A DNA stretch of 64,000 nt from JBLHKW01 sp047618565 (GTDB lineage: Bacteria; Planctomycetota; UBA1135; GCA-002686595), in NCBI GenBank assembly GCA_047618565.1, contig JBLHKW010000003.1, forward strand, positions 1-64,000, in the 5' to 3' direction. Position 1 is the stretch's first letter. Each line of letters opens with the position of its first letter. The position numbers were made by a program, and so were the translations under genes. This document shows, piece by piece, positions 55,541 through 63,116 of this stretch. A model generated the notes under the pieces. The model had not been told where the DNA came from. It saw nothing but the letters and a program-made list of their open reading frames with translations, and did not search any database.

Positions 55541-56335
55541 ATGAACGACATTCCCTTCTTCGCCGAACACGGTCAATTGAGCTTTCGATGGCTGCACGTC
55601 ATCGCCGGCGTGCTCTGGATCGGCATCCTTTACTTCTTCAACTGGGTCAACGGCGCGTTCACCGCGACGCTCGACGCCGAGACCAAGAAGAAGGTCGTGC
55701 CCGAGCTGATGCCGCGCGCGCTCTACTGGTTTCGCTGGGGCGCGGCCTGGACCTGGTTGACCGGCGTGGCGTTGCTGTTCGTCATGTACTACGTCCCGGC
55801 CTCGCCGAACTTCTACGGGCCGCTCTCGGAGAACGCGGGCATCAATCCAGAGTCGTCGGTCTGGGGGATCGCGTTCGGCACTCTGTTCGTGGGCTTCATC
55901 GTCTACGACCAGGTCTTCAAGCACCTTCCTCACGCGATCGGCGTGATCCTGTGGGGCGCGATCGCGGTGGGCTTCGCCTACGTGCTGAGCCACACCTACG
56001 GCGCCTCGGGACGTGCCTGCATGATCCATGTCGGGGGACTGTTCGGGACCGCCATGGCGGCCAACGTCTGGATGCGTATCTGGCCGGCCCAGAAGCGGAT
56101 CATCACTGCGATTCGGGACGGCGCCAAGCCGGAGCCCGCAGACCCGGCCATGGCGGGGCTGCGCTCGAAGCACAACACCTACATGTCCGTGCCGTTGTTG
56201 CTGATGATGGTGAGCGTAAACCAGCCTACGATCACCGGGGCCGACCCCGTGATCTACACGGCCGTCACGTTGCTCGTCGGCTTCTTGATCACCTTCGTGA
56301 TCTACAAGAAGGTCCCGAGCGTCAAGGGCTTCTGA
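55541..56335 (+). CDS. PuuD-like (urate hydroxylase N-terminal domain) membrane protein
   Basis: The 264-residue protein has about seven membrane helices. FRWLHVIAGVLWIGILYFFNWVNG at residues 15-38, with H in WLHVIAG and the WIG-YFFN motif, is the signature of the PuuD/Urate_ox_N family. Full PuuD proteins carry a C-terminal cytochrome c domain, missing here. Other conserved histidines (HLPHAIG, SHTYGASGRACMIHVGGL) may bind haem. AGGA seven bases before ATG 55541 supports the start. It follows the cupredoxin lipoprotein gene, which could serve as the electron partner in place of the missing haem domain. Whether urate is the substrate is unknown. Confidence 0.85.
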   Translation: MNDIPFFAEHGQLSFRWLHVIAGVLWIGILYFFNWVNGAFTATLDAETKKKVVPELMPRALYWFRWGAAWTWLTGVALLFVMYYVPASPNFYGPLSENAGINPESSVWGIAFGTLFVGFIVYDQVFKHLPHAIGVILWGAIAVGFAYVLSHTYGASGRACMIHVGGLFGTAMAANVWMRIWPAQKRIITAIRDGAKPEPADPAMAGLRSKHNTYMSVPLLLMMVSVNQPTITGADPVIYTAVTLLVGFLITFVIYKKVPSVKGF

Positions 56336-56371
56336 TCCGCCCGACCCGTTGCCCGCGATGAGCGGACTGCA

Positions 56372-56399
56372 CTCCCGGATGGCATGCGCCATCCGGGAG
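56372..56399 (+). terminator. Perfect 12-bp hairpin after the PuuD-like gene
   Basis: CTCCCGGATGGC (56372-56383) pairs perfectly with GCCATCCGGGAG (56388-56399) across the loop ATGC, 36 bp after the stop codon. No T-tract follows, so it may act by stabilising the mRNA end. Confidence 0.6.
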
Positions 56400-56481
56400 C
56401 CGCGTTCGCCTTCGCGGCAGATCGGTGCTCCCGAGTGGCAACATGCGGGGCCAGTTTTTCGCACCGATCTCACCGACTGTC

Positions 56482-57969
56482 ATGCAAACCGAGCACACCA
56501 AGGGGCGACTCTCGCGCTTCGAGATCGTGGCCCTGCTGGTCGTCGTTGTACTCGCCAAGGTCTGGGCCGTCGGTGCCAGTCACATCTACGATGACGCGTT
56601 CATCACCTACCGTTACGCGCTGAATCTGGCGCACGGAAACGGGATGGTCTTCAACCCGGGCGCGCCGTGGGAGCCGGTGCTCGGGACCACCACGCCTGGC
56701 TACACCGCCGTGCTGGCCTGCGCGGTGCGCGCGGGCTTCGACCCGGCGCAGGCCTCGCTCGTGTTGAACGGATTGGTCGACTTTGGCAGCGCGTTGCTGT
56801 TGCTATCGCTGCTTGGATGGCGGCGCTGGTCGGGTGCCCTGGGCATCCTCGCGTTCTCATCGATGCCCGAGTTCGTACGCATCTCGGCCGGTGGGATGGA
56901 GGCGCCGCTCTACCTGTTCACAGCACTGCTCGCCGTCTGGCTCCACCGTCGCTCCAGGTTCGTCGGCTGCGGTGTTGCGGCGGCGTTGGCCTGTACTCTG
57001 CGACCCGAGGCGGTGCTGCTCGTGATCATCCTGCTCATCGACTCGCGCCGTTCGATGCATGCGCTGGTGCGGATCCTTCTGCCGGTGGGGGTGATCGGCA
57101 CGGTCTACACGGCGCTCCTGGTCTGGTATTACGGTAGTCCGATCCCGCACTCGGTCCTGTCCAAGGCCAAGATGCACGGCGGGTCTCCGTTGCTGGAAAC
57201 GTGGCGCGAGATTCTGGAGCAGTCCTTTTTGCCCGCGGGCACGCAGCTGCAGGCCTTCTATCTACTGCTGCTGCCCTTCGTGTGCTTCGGCTTCTGGCGT
57301 GGACTGCGTTCCCGCTCGGGTGTGCGTCCGCTGCTGCTGCTGGGCCTGATGATGACCGCGGCTTACCTCGCCGCGCGACCTCACACCTGGGGCTGGTACT
57401 ACTACGTCCCGCTGTGCGCCTGGGTCATCGCGCTGGGCCTGGGGCTCGAGCCGCTGGTGGAGCGCGCCGGGGATCGGCTCCTGCGCGATCCCTCCGGGCG
57501 ACTCGCGCGCTTCACGGTGCTGGCCTTGACCCTGTGCGTGGCGTCGACCCTGTGGCTGGCTACTCGGTCCCGGGAAGACCACGTGGCGGAGCGCGTCTAC
57601 GCCCCGATGCAGGCCTGGGCACTCGAGGTCGACCTGGCCCAGGGTGGGCAGAGCGTGCAGGCCTCCGATATCGGAGCGATTGGCTTCTACGGTGGCGGAC
57701 TCGTCTTTGACAGCGAGGGGCTCACCTGGCCCGAGGCGCTGCTGCACCCGAGCGCCATGGACCTGGTACTGACCGTGCTCCCGGACTATCTGCTGCTCAC
57801 GGCCGTCCAGGGCCGGGTGCGGGCGCTGCGCGAGCGGGCCGACGTGGCCCGCGCTTACTACCCCGTTCGACGCTTCAGCGTCCGGGGGGAGACGGACCTG
57901 GAGCCCGAGCTCGACGACCTCTCCGTGCACTGGGTGCAGGACTACCTGCTCTACCGGCGACGGCTGTAG
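56482..57969 (+). CDS. Multipass membrane glycosyltransferase, GT39-like
   Basis: The 495-residue protein begins with a helix (FEIVALLVVVVLAKVWAVG) followed by HIYDDAFITYRYALNLAHGNG, an acidic DD pair in the first loop as in GT39/PMT and mycobacterial-type arabinosyl enzymes. It then has a GTTTPGY loop and about ten more helices. The C-terminal 130 residues are periplasmic and contain a YGGGLVFDSEG turn. Similar loops are seen in the other two multipass proteins of this window. I chose ATG 56482; GTG 56425 is also in frame. It ends at a clear terminator hairpin. Confidence 0.82.
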   Translation: MQTEHTKGRLSRFEIVALLVVVVLAKVWAVGASHIYDDAFITYRYALNLAHGNGMVFNPGAPWEPVLGTTTPGYTAVLACAVRAGFDPAQASLVLNGLVDFGSALLLLSLLGWRRWSGALGILAFSSMPEFVRISAGGMEAPLYLFTALLAVWLHRRSRFVGCGVAAALACTLRPEAVLLVIILLIDSRRSMHALVRILLPVGVIGTVYTALLVWYYGSPIPHSVLSKAKMHGGSPLLETWREILEQSFLPAGTQLQAFYLLLLPFVCFGFWRGLRSRSGVRPLLLLGLMMTAAYLAARPHTWGWYYYVPLCAWVIALGLGLEPLVERAGDRLLRDPSGRLARFTVLALTLCVASTLWLATRSREDHVAERVYAPMQAWALEVDLAQGGQSVQASDIGAIGFYGGGLVFDSEGLTWPEALLHPSAMDLVLTVLPDYLLLTAVQGRVRALRERADVARAYYPVRRFSVRGETDLEPELDDLSVHWVQDYLLYRRRL

Positions 57970-57976
57970 CTCGAAT

Positions 57977-58009
57977 TGGGGCCGGCTCTCGCCTTGGCCC
58001 CATCCTTTA
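57977..58009 (+). terminator. Intrinsic terminator after the third GT39-like gene
   Basis: TGGGGCC (57977-57983) pairs with GGCCCCA (57996-58002), followed by tcctttat. The gene ends 8 bp upstream. Confidence 0.6.
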
Positions 58010-58044
58010 TACATGATGCCCGCACCGGAGCTATCTGAGACGCC

Positions 58045-58755
58045 ATGGATCACAATCTGAGCTTGACCCGCGCCGAGACGCGTGAAATCGACCACCTGGC
58101 CCAGACGGAGCTGGGGATTCCCGGGCTCGTCTTGATGGAGAATGCGGGCATCGGCGTGGCGCACTACGTCATGGAAATGCTGGCCGGTAGCCCCGGGCCA
58201 GTGGCCGTGCTCTGCGGGGGCGGGAGCAACGGTGGCGACGGGTACGTGGTGGCACGCCAGCTCGCGAACCGGGGGATCCAGGTGCGCGTCTACAGCCGCC
58301 TGCCCGCGGATGCGATGCATGGAGACGCGCTCGTGAATCGCGGGATCATCGACAGGATGGGCCTCTGGCACCCGCCCGTGAGCACTCCCGGAGAGCTCGA
58401 GGCGGTCCGGGCCGAGCTGGCCGAGGCGACCGTGATGGTGGATGCGCTCCTCGGAACAGGCTTTCAGGGGGCTGTACGGCCGCAGCTTGCTGGCGTCATC
58501 CAGACGATGATGGCGACCCGCGCTCAAACCGGCGCGCGGGTCATCTCCGTGGACGTGCCCTCGGGGCTGGATTGCGACCACGGGGAGGCCTCCAACGCGA
58601 CGGTACAGGCGGATCTGACCGTGACCTTCGTGGCGCGCAAGCGTGGCTTCGACCACCCGAGGTCCAAGGTCTGGACCGGCGAGGTGGTCGTGATGCCGGT
58701 GGGGGCCCCGGATTCCCTCGTCGGGCGCGTCCTGGCGGCCTCCGGACGCGTCTGA
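58045..58755 (+). CDS. nnrE: NAD(P)H-hydrate epimerase
   Basis: The 236-residue protein epimerises damaged (R)-NAD(P)HX to the S form for repair. It is the YjeF_N domain alone, with LGIPGLVLMENAG at residues 23-35, VLCGGGSNGGDGYVVARQL near residue 60, VDALLGTGFQGAVR near 135 and SVDVPSGLDCDHG near 165, all family signatures. The partner dehydratase domain (NnrD) is not fused here and not in the window. The aspartate and the N-G-G-D-G segment are intact. Confidence 0.93.
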   Translation: MDHNLSLTRAETREIDHLAQTELGIPGLVLMENAGIGVAHYVMEMLAGSPGPVAVLCGGGSNGGDGYVVARQLANRGIQVRVYSRLPADAMHGDALVNRGIIDRMGLWHPPVSTPGELEAVRAELAEATVMVDALLGTGFQGAVRPQLAGVIQTMMATRAQTGARVISVDVPSGLDCDHGEASNATVQADLTVTFVARKRGFDHPRSKVWTGEVVVMPVGAPDSLVGRVLAASGRV

Positions 58756-58767
58756 CCGGTGCCAGCA

Positions 58768-58798
58768 GGGCGCCCCACGGGCGCCCAGAGGATTTTTT
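58768..58798 (+). terminator. Intrinsic terminator after nnrE
   Basis: GGGCGCC (58768-58774) pairs with GGCGCCC (58780-58786), followed by AGAGGA and a run of six T (58793-58798). Confidence 0.65.
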
Positions 58799-58920
58799 GT
58801 CCCCTAGACGCGCTCCGGGCCGCAGCAGCGAATATCCGGGGTAGAATCTACTCAGGGGACCCGTCCAGGTCCGTCATGAGTCGTTCCAGCGCCTCGCCCC
58901 TTTAGATATGGGGGAACCCG

Positions 58921-58953
58921 CTGGAACCTCCGGGCGTCCAAAGTGGGTTCCAG
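58921..58953. promoter_or_regulatory. CTGGAACC/GGTTCCAG inverted repeat
   Basis: An 8-bp perfect inverted repeat with a 17-bp interval, 82 bp upstream of the promoter -10 region of the exported-protein gene. Its half site GTTCCAG recurs at 58883 and 59019. Confidence 0.45.
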
Positions 58954-59002
58954 ATACCGGCCAGCCACAGGTCAAATAACGAGCTTTCTAGCTCCAACCC
59001 CT

Positions 59003-59031
59003 TTGACGGTTCGTCGGTGTTCCAGTAACAT
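59003..59031 (+). promoter_or_regulatory. Sigma-70-type promoter of the exported protein gene
   Basis: TTGACG (59003-59008) and TAACAT (59026-59031) are spaced by 17 bp, predicting a start site near 59038 and a leader of about 43 nt. The last seven spacer bases are GTTCCAG. Confidence 0.7.
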
Positions 59032-59080
59032 TAGTTGCGGTTCTCTCCACCTATTCTCAAACTTCAGGAGATTTCGTTTG

Positions 59081-60409
59081 ATGCTTCGTTCCTCGCTTTT
59101 TTCAGCTAGCGCTCTTGCGCTCCTTTGTGCGACGGCTTCCGCTCAGTCCACCCTGACTCCCCAGAAGATCACGGCCCCGATCAAAGATCGTGGCACGTAT
59201 CACATGGCGACAGGCACCTGGACACGGGCCAACCCGTCGACCAACTTCAACTCCGACGTCCTGTTTAACAACACGGCCTCGACGGGTTACTTCTTTGGCA
59301 CGACCGCCGGTTTCAACACCGTCGATCACGGACGGATTCCGTCCGATTCGTCGCCGACCTCCCCGACCTCCGTCACTGGTAACGCTAACAGCTACATCAT
59401 TGACTGCTTCCAGATTGGCTACTGCTCCAACGCACCCGCGGTTGCTGGTCTTGGCACGGTTTCGATCGCGCTGAACTTCTACGACAACTATGGCCCCTGC
59501 ACCGACGTTGACGCCGGTGTGGTGACCACGGCTGGCTTCATCGGTTCGGGTCTGCCCGGCGGCACGCCCCTCAGCGCCCAAGGCTGCTGGGTTGTCGCCT
59601 TTGACCTTGCCAACACGTCCACGACGTTCAAGCTCGGTGGCGACGCTGACGGCACGTGGGACAACCTTGCCAACGCCGACAGCTTCGGCTGGGGCTTGGA
59701 CTTCACGAGCGCTACCGGCGGCAACGGCACTGGTCCGTTCATCTCAGGTAACTGCCCCGTGGGCGGCGTGACGGTTCCGCAGCAGGGCTTCCAGACGAAG
59801 TTCGGCGGCGTCGCCGGCATGACCGATGCCTCGGGCCTCGGCACGAACGATTTCTTCTGGATCGATTCGGCTGCGCTCGGTTCCTCAGCTAGCCCGAACG
59901 GTGGCTGCTTCTTCTTCGGTGGTTGCAACACCACCCCCGGGCCGGGCAACAACCCCTTCGGTGGTTACTGGCTGCAGCTCTTCGGCACCAAGGACGACGC
60001 TCCGGTTCTCGGAACGCAGTTCTGCACGTCGAGGATCAACGCTTCGGGTAGCCGCGCCATCATGGACGTCTCGGGTTCCGACACCGCTGTCGACCTGACC
60101 CTGCACGTCACCGGTCTTCCGAACTCGACCGGCCAGCTGTTCTTCGGAACGATGGGCGGAGACGGCCTCGGTGCCGCGACGCTTGGTGATGGTCCGCTGT
60201 GTGCGACCATGAGCGTTGTGCGTGTCAACCCGTTCCTCGGCGCGGGCATGATGATGCAGCCGGCTAACGGCGTCAACTTCACGATGAACTACACTGCCCC
60301 GTACGCTGCCCAGTTCACGGGTCAGCGCACGTTCCAGCACTGGTACCGTTCGACCCTTGCCACCGGCACCGGTTCCAACGGCTCGAGCAGCGTCAAGGTC
60401 AACTTCTGA
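59081..60409 (+). CDS. Abundant-looking exported protein of unknown function
   Basis: The 442-residue protein has a signal peptide (SSLFSASALALLCATASAQ) and is rich in glycine, asparagine, threonine and serine. It has paired cysteines (IIDCFQIGYCS; GGCFFFGGCN) that may form disulfides. It ends with FQHWYRSTLATGTGSNGSSS followed by VKVNF, a terminal strand motif also seen in the relic at 12461-12640. No enzyme motif was found. A consensus-like promoter, an AGGAG ribosome site and a textbook terminator frame it. Base use looks less GC-rich than its neighbours. Together these suggest a highly expressed surface or envelope protein; the function is unknown. Confidence 0.88.
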   Translation: MLRSSLFSASALALLCATASAQSTLTPQKITAPIKDRGTYHMATGTWTRANPSTNFNSDVLFNNTASTGYFFGTTAGFNTVDHGRIPSDSSPTSPTSVTGNANSYIIDCFQIGYCSNAPAVAGLGTVSIALNFYDNYGPCTDVDAGVVTTAGFIGSGLPGGTPLSAQGCWVVAFDLANTSTTFKLGGDADGTWDNLANADSFGWGLDFTSATGGNGTGPFISGNCPVGGVTVPQQGFQTKFGGVAGMTDASGLGTNDFFWIDSAALGSSASPNGGCFFFGGCNTTPGPGNNPFGGYWLQLFGTKDDAPVLGTQFCTSRINASGSRAIMDVSGSDTAVDLTLHVTGLPNSTGQLFFGTMGGDGLGAATLGDGPLCATMSVVRVNPFLGAGMMMQPANGVNFTMNYTAPYAAQFTGQRTFQHWYRSTLATGTGSNGSSSVKVNF

Positions 60410-60713
60410 TCCTGACCAGCTAACCTAAGCTGATTCAGCGGTGTCGCTCCTTTGGTGGAGCGGCACCGCTTTTTCGTGTCCGCAGGGTCGCTGCGCCCGG
60501 CCGCGGTGCCGGCCGTGGCTTCGGTCCTGCCCGGGGGCGGCGTCCTGTTCCAGACGAGTGGATTCTCTCAAGCGGCGCTGGCGGTTCTGTCGATGGCCAC
60601 GATTCGCCCATGGAGAGTACAATCCGGAGCCTGAGCCAGGCCGTCCGACGGGGGCCAAGGACCTACGGCCACCTTTCCAACAGGGCATGGACGTACCGGC
60701 ACAGGTGTCACCA
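60410..60713. other. 304-bp gap between exported genes
   Basis: The first part is the terminator at 60437-60474. Beyond it I see a GTTCCAG heptamer at 60547-60553 and a -10-like TACAAT at 60618-60623 without a good -35 partner. No coding frame was convincing. Confidence 0.5.
60437..60474 (+). terminator. Strong intrinsic terminator
   Basis: A 14-bp stem (60437-60450 with 60457-60470, including one U-G pair) has a 6-nt loop and is followed at once by TTTT. It begins 28 bp after the stop codon of the exported protein gene. Confidence 0.88.
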
Positions 60714-63077
60714 ATGAAGTTTCTGCGCGTCTCCACCTTCGTCCTCGTGCTCTTTGGTGGGGTGGAACTGCAGGCACAGGAGCGGCTCCCCATCGTGCCC
60801 GTTGGCCGCATCGAGCTGCAGCCCTTCCGCAAGCTTGGCGTCGAGCGGACCATCAAGGCCATGGCGACCTTCGGCTCGCCCCTCAAGCCCGCGGATGTGG
60901 AACTGCTGGCCGAGGCCGTGGCCGCCGGGGCTGATGGCGTGGTCGATGCCCAGCGCATCCTGGACAGCTACGCGCTTTGCGCGCTGGTCATCAACCCCGA
61001 GTCGCGGGTCAAGGTGCTCCCGGGTCCCGCCAGTCGGAACTGTCGCCTGATCGCCGATGCCGGGCGGAACTTCCTGGTCAAGGTGATCAACGAGGGTGGC
61101 GTGACCGCAGCGCTCAACGTGGCCTCCGACGAGCCGTGTGTTGAGGCCCAGGTGCGCTACGAGCGCCCGATGGCAGACCACCTCTCGGGGCTCGAACTCG
61201 AGTACTGCGTCGTCTCCCTGGTGGGGCGCTCCGATGCCGTATGTGCCGCCGATCTTGCCTTTGACGTGGGCGCGTGGTCACGGGATCTGGTATCGCGCAG
61301 TAGCCTGGGCGCGTTGTTCTACCGCGGGCTCGAGCAGGTGATCACGCTCGACGTCAAGAACAGCAACGGCAATGCCAGCACCGGCTGCTTCGTGGTCCGG
61401 GACGATCAGGGCGCCGTCTTTCCGCCACTCATGACGCGCGTCGAGCCGGACTTTCACTTCCACGATCAGGTCTACCGCGCCGACGGCGAAACGCTGACGC
61501 TTCCCTACGGCACCTACACGGTGACGTTTCGGCGCGGCCCCGAGTCGGTGCCAGAGGAGCGCATCCTCACGGTGGATGGGACCCCGGGGGTATGGGCCTT
61601 CCAGGAGACGCGCTGGGTCGATACCCAGGCGCGCGGCTACCGGTCGATCGATCACCATGTGCACCCCGCGGGCTGCAGTCACTACAGCGATCCGAACTGT
61701 GGCGTGACCCCGCTGTCCGTAGCGCGCCATTGCGAAGGCGAGGACCTCAACGCCGAGGCTCTCATCTGGGGGCCGTGCTATGACTATCAGAAGGACTTCC
61801 TGACGGGGGATCCCTACTCGCTCAACGCGGCACCGGAGCCGCAGGGATTCCTGGGCTACGGCCTGGAGACCTCGGGCATGGTTCCGCTGGGGATTCCGAT
61901 CGGACGGATCTTCGGTCACATCTTCCTGCTGGGTCTCGAGTCGACGTTCCAGACCATCGACGACTTTCCAACCCTGGCGACGCCGCTCCTGCGTTGGGCG
62001 GAGGATCAAGGCGCGGTCATCGGCTACGCGCACGCGGGCGCAGGCATGCACGCTTCGTCCCAGGTCCCGAGTTACATCGTTCCCCCGGTCAACAGCATCG
62101 GGGCCGTCTCCTGTCCGGTCTACGTGACGGAGTCGCCCGTCGTACGCGGACGCACGCAGCTGCTTCCCGGTCCCGGGAGCGGCAGTAGCAGCGGCGGGAG
62201 CGGTGGCGGTACTGGCGCGGCCAGGGCTCGCAGTCAGAATTCGCTCATCGACCTGTTGGGAGTCTGCAATACCTCCTATTCAGCCGAGCTGAACCTCTGG
62301 TACCACCTGCTGAGTTGCGGCTTCCGGCTGAGCATCGCCGGTGAGACCGACTTTCCCTGTATCTACGACGACCGCATCGGGCGTGGACGGACCTACGTCA
62401 AGACCGAGGGACGGCCGCCGACCTACCGGGCATTCCTCAAGGCCTTCGCGGACGGACGTTCCTACGTGAGTACGGGCGAGTGCCACCTGATCGACTTCAG
62501 GCTGACCTCGCAGTCAGGCCCGGATCTGGGCCCCGAGGTGCGAGTCGGCGAGGACGGCAGCACGGCCATCATGGCAACCCCCGGAACGATCGATGTAGAG
62601 GTCGACGTGAGTGCGCTGCTCGACCCGATACCCGCGCCCGGCGCGCCGAGTTCCACGACCGCCATCAACGCGATTCCGTACTGGGCACTGGAGCGCGCGC
62701 GTGTGATCGGCACGCGCGAGGTCGACGTCGAGTTGATCGTCAACGGCTTTCCTGTCGCGACGACGCGCATCGTCGCGGATGGCAATTCAGTCTCGTTGAC
62801 CTTCCCCTCGATCCCCATCGACTGCAGCAGCTGGGTGGCGGTGCGTGTGCTGGGGGCAGCTCACACCAACGCGATCATCGTCGAGGTCGGGGCCAAGCCC
62901 GTGCGCAGCTCGAAGAAGAGCGCGCAGTGGTGCATGGACGTGATCGATCGCTACCTGGCCAACAAGATGCACTTGCTGGACGCCTTCCCGGCGGAGCAGG
63001 AACAGGCCGAGGCGACGGCAGGTCGCGCCAAGCGCGTCTTCGTCGAGATCTACGAGGAAGCCAAGGACGACCTGTAG
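60714..63077 (+). CDS. Secreted CehA/McbA-like metallohydrolase
   Basis: The 787-residue protein has a signal peptide (VSTFVLVLFGGVELQAQ). A beta-rich N-terminal region (about 25-305) leads to a PHP-type metal-dependent domain beginning with DHHVHPAG near residue 312, followed by metal-region elements such as GLETSG, AHAGAG and AGETDFPCIYDD. A Gly/Ser-rich linker (about residues 485-505) interrupts it. The closing part is a beta domain and a charged helical tail. CehA/McbA relatives hydrolyse carbamates and phosphoesters, but the substrate is unknown. AGGTG seven bases before ATG 60714 supports the start. Confidence 0.82.
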   Translation: MKFLRVSTFVLVLFGGVELQAQERLPIVPVGRIELQPFRKLGVERTIKAMATFGSPLKPADVELLAEAVAAGADGVVDAQRILDSYALCALVINPESRVKVLPGPASRNCRLIADAGRNFLVKVINEGGVTAALNVASDEPCVEAQVRYERPMADHLSGLELEYCVVSLVGRSDAVCAADLAFDVGAWSRDLVSRSSLGALFYRGLEQVITLDVKNSNGNASTGCFVVRDDQGAVFPPLMTRVEPDFHFHDQVYRADGETLTLPYGTYTVTFRRGPESVPEERILTVDGTPGVWAFQETRWVDTQARGYRSIDHHVHPAGCSHYSDPNCGVTPLSVARHCEGEDLNAEALIWGPCYDYQKDFLTGDPYSLNAAPEPQGFLGYGLETSGMVPLGIPIGRIFGHIFLLGLESTFQTIDDFPTLATPLLRWAEDQGAVIGYAHAGAGMHASSQVPSYIVPPVNSIGAVSCPVYVTESPVVRGRTQLLPGPGSGSSSGGSGGGTGAARARSQNSLIDLLGVCNTSYSAELNLWYHLLSCGFRLSIAGETDFPCIYDDRIGRGRTYVKTEGRPPTYRAFLKAFADGRSYVSTGECHLIDFRLTSQSGPDLGPEVRVGEDGSTAIMATPGTIDVEVDVSALLDPIPAPGAPSSTTAINAIPYWALERARVIGTREVDVELIVNGFPVATTRIVADGNSVSLTFPSIPIDCSSWVAVRVLGAAHTNAIIVEVGAKPVRSSKKSAQWCMDVIDRYLANKMHLLDAFPAEQEQAEATAGRAKRVFVEIYEEAKDDL

Positions 63078-63082
63078 TCGGT

Positions 63083-63105
63083 CCGGCAGACGAGCCGTCT
63101 CCCGG
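63083..63105. terminator. Hairpin between convergent genes
   Basis: CCGG-C-AGACG (63083-63092) pairs with CGTCT-C-CCGG (63096-63105), nine pairs with one C-C mismatch and a 3-nt loop, between the CehA/McbA-like and TPR genes. Confidence 0.5.
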
Positions 63106-63116
63106 CCGGGGCTGCG

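Larger units (their letters stand above)
58756..59080. other. 325-bp regulatory region: terminator, repeated GTTCCAG sites and promoter
   Basis: In order it holds the nnrE terminator (58768-58798), GTTCCAG at 58883, CTGGAACC paired with GGTTCCAG (58921-58928 and 58946-58953), GTTCCAG at 59019, the promoter at 59003-59031, and the AGGAG ribosome site. No coding frame was seen. Confidence 0.6.
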
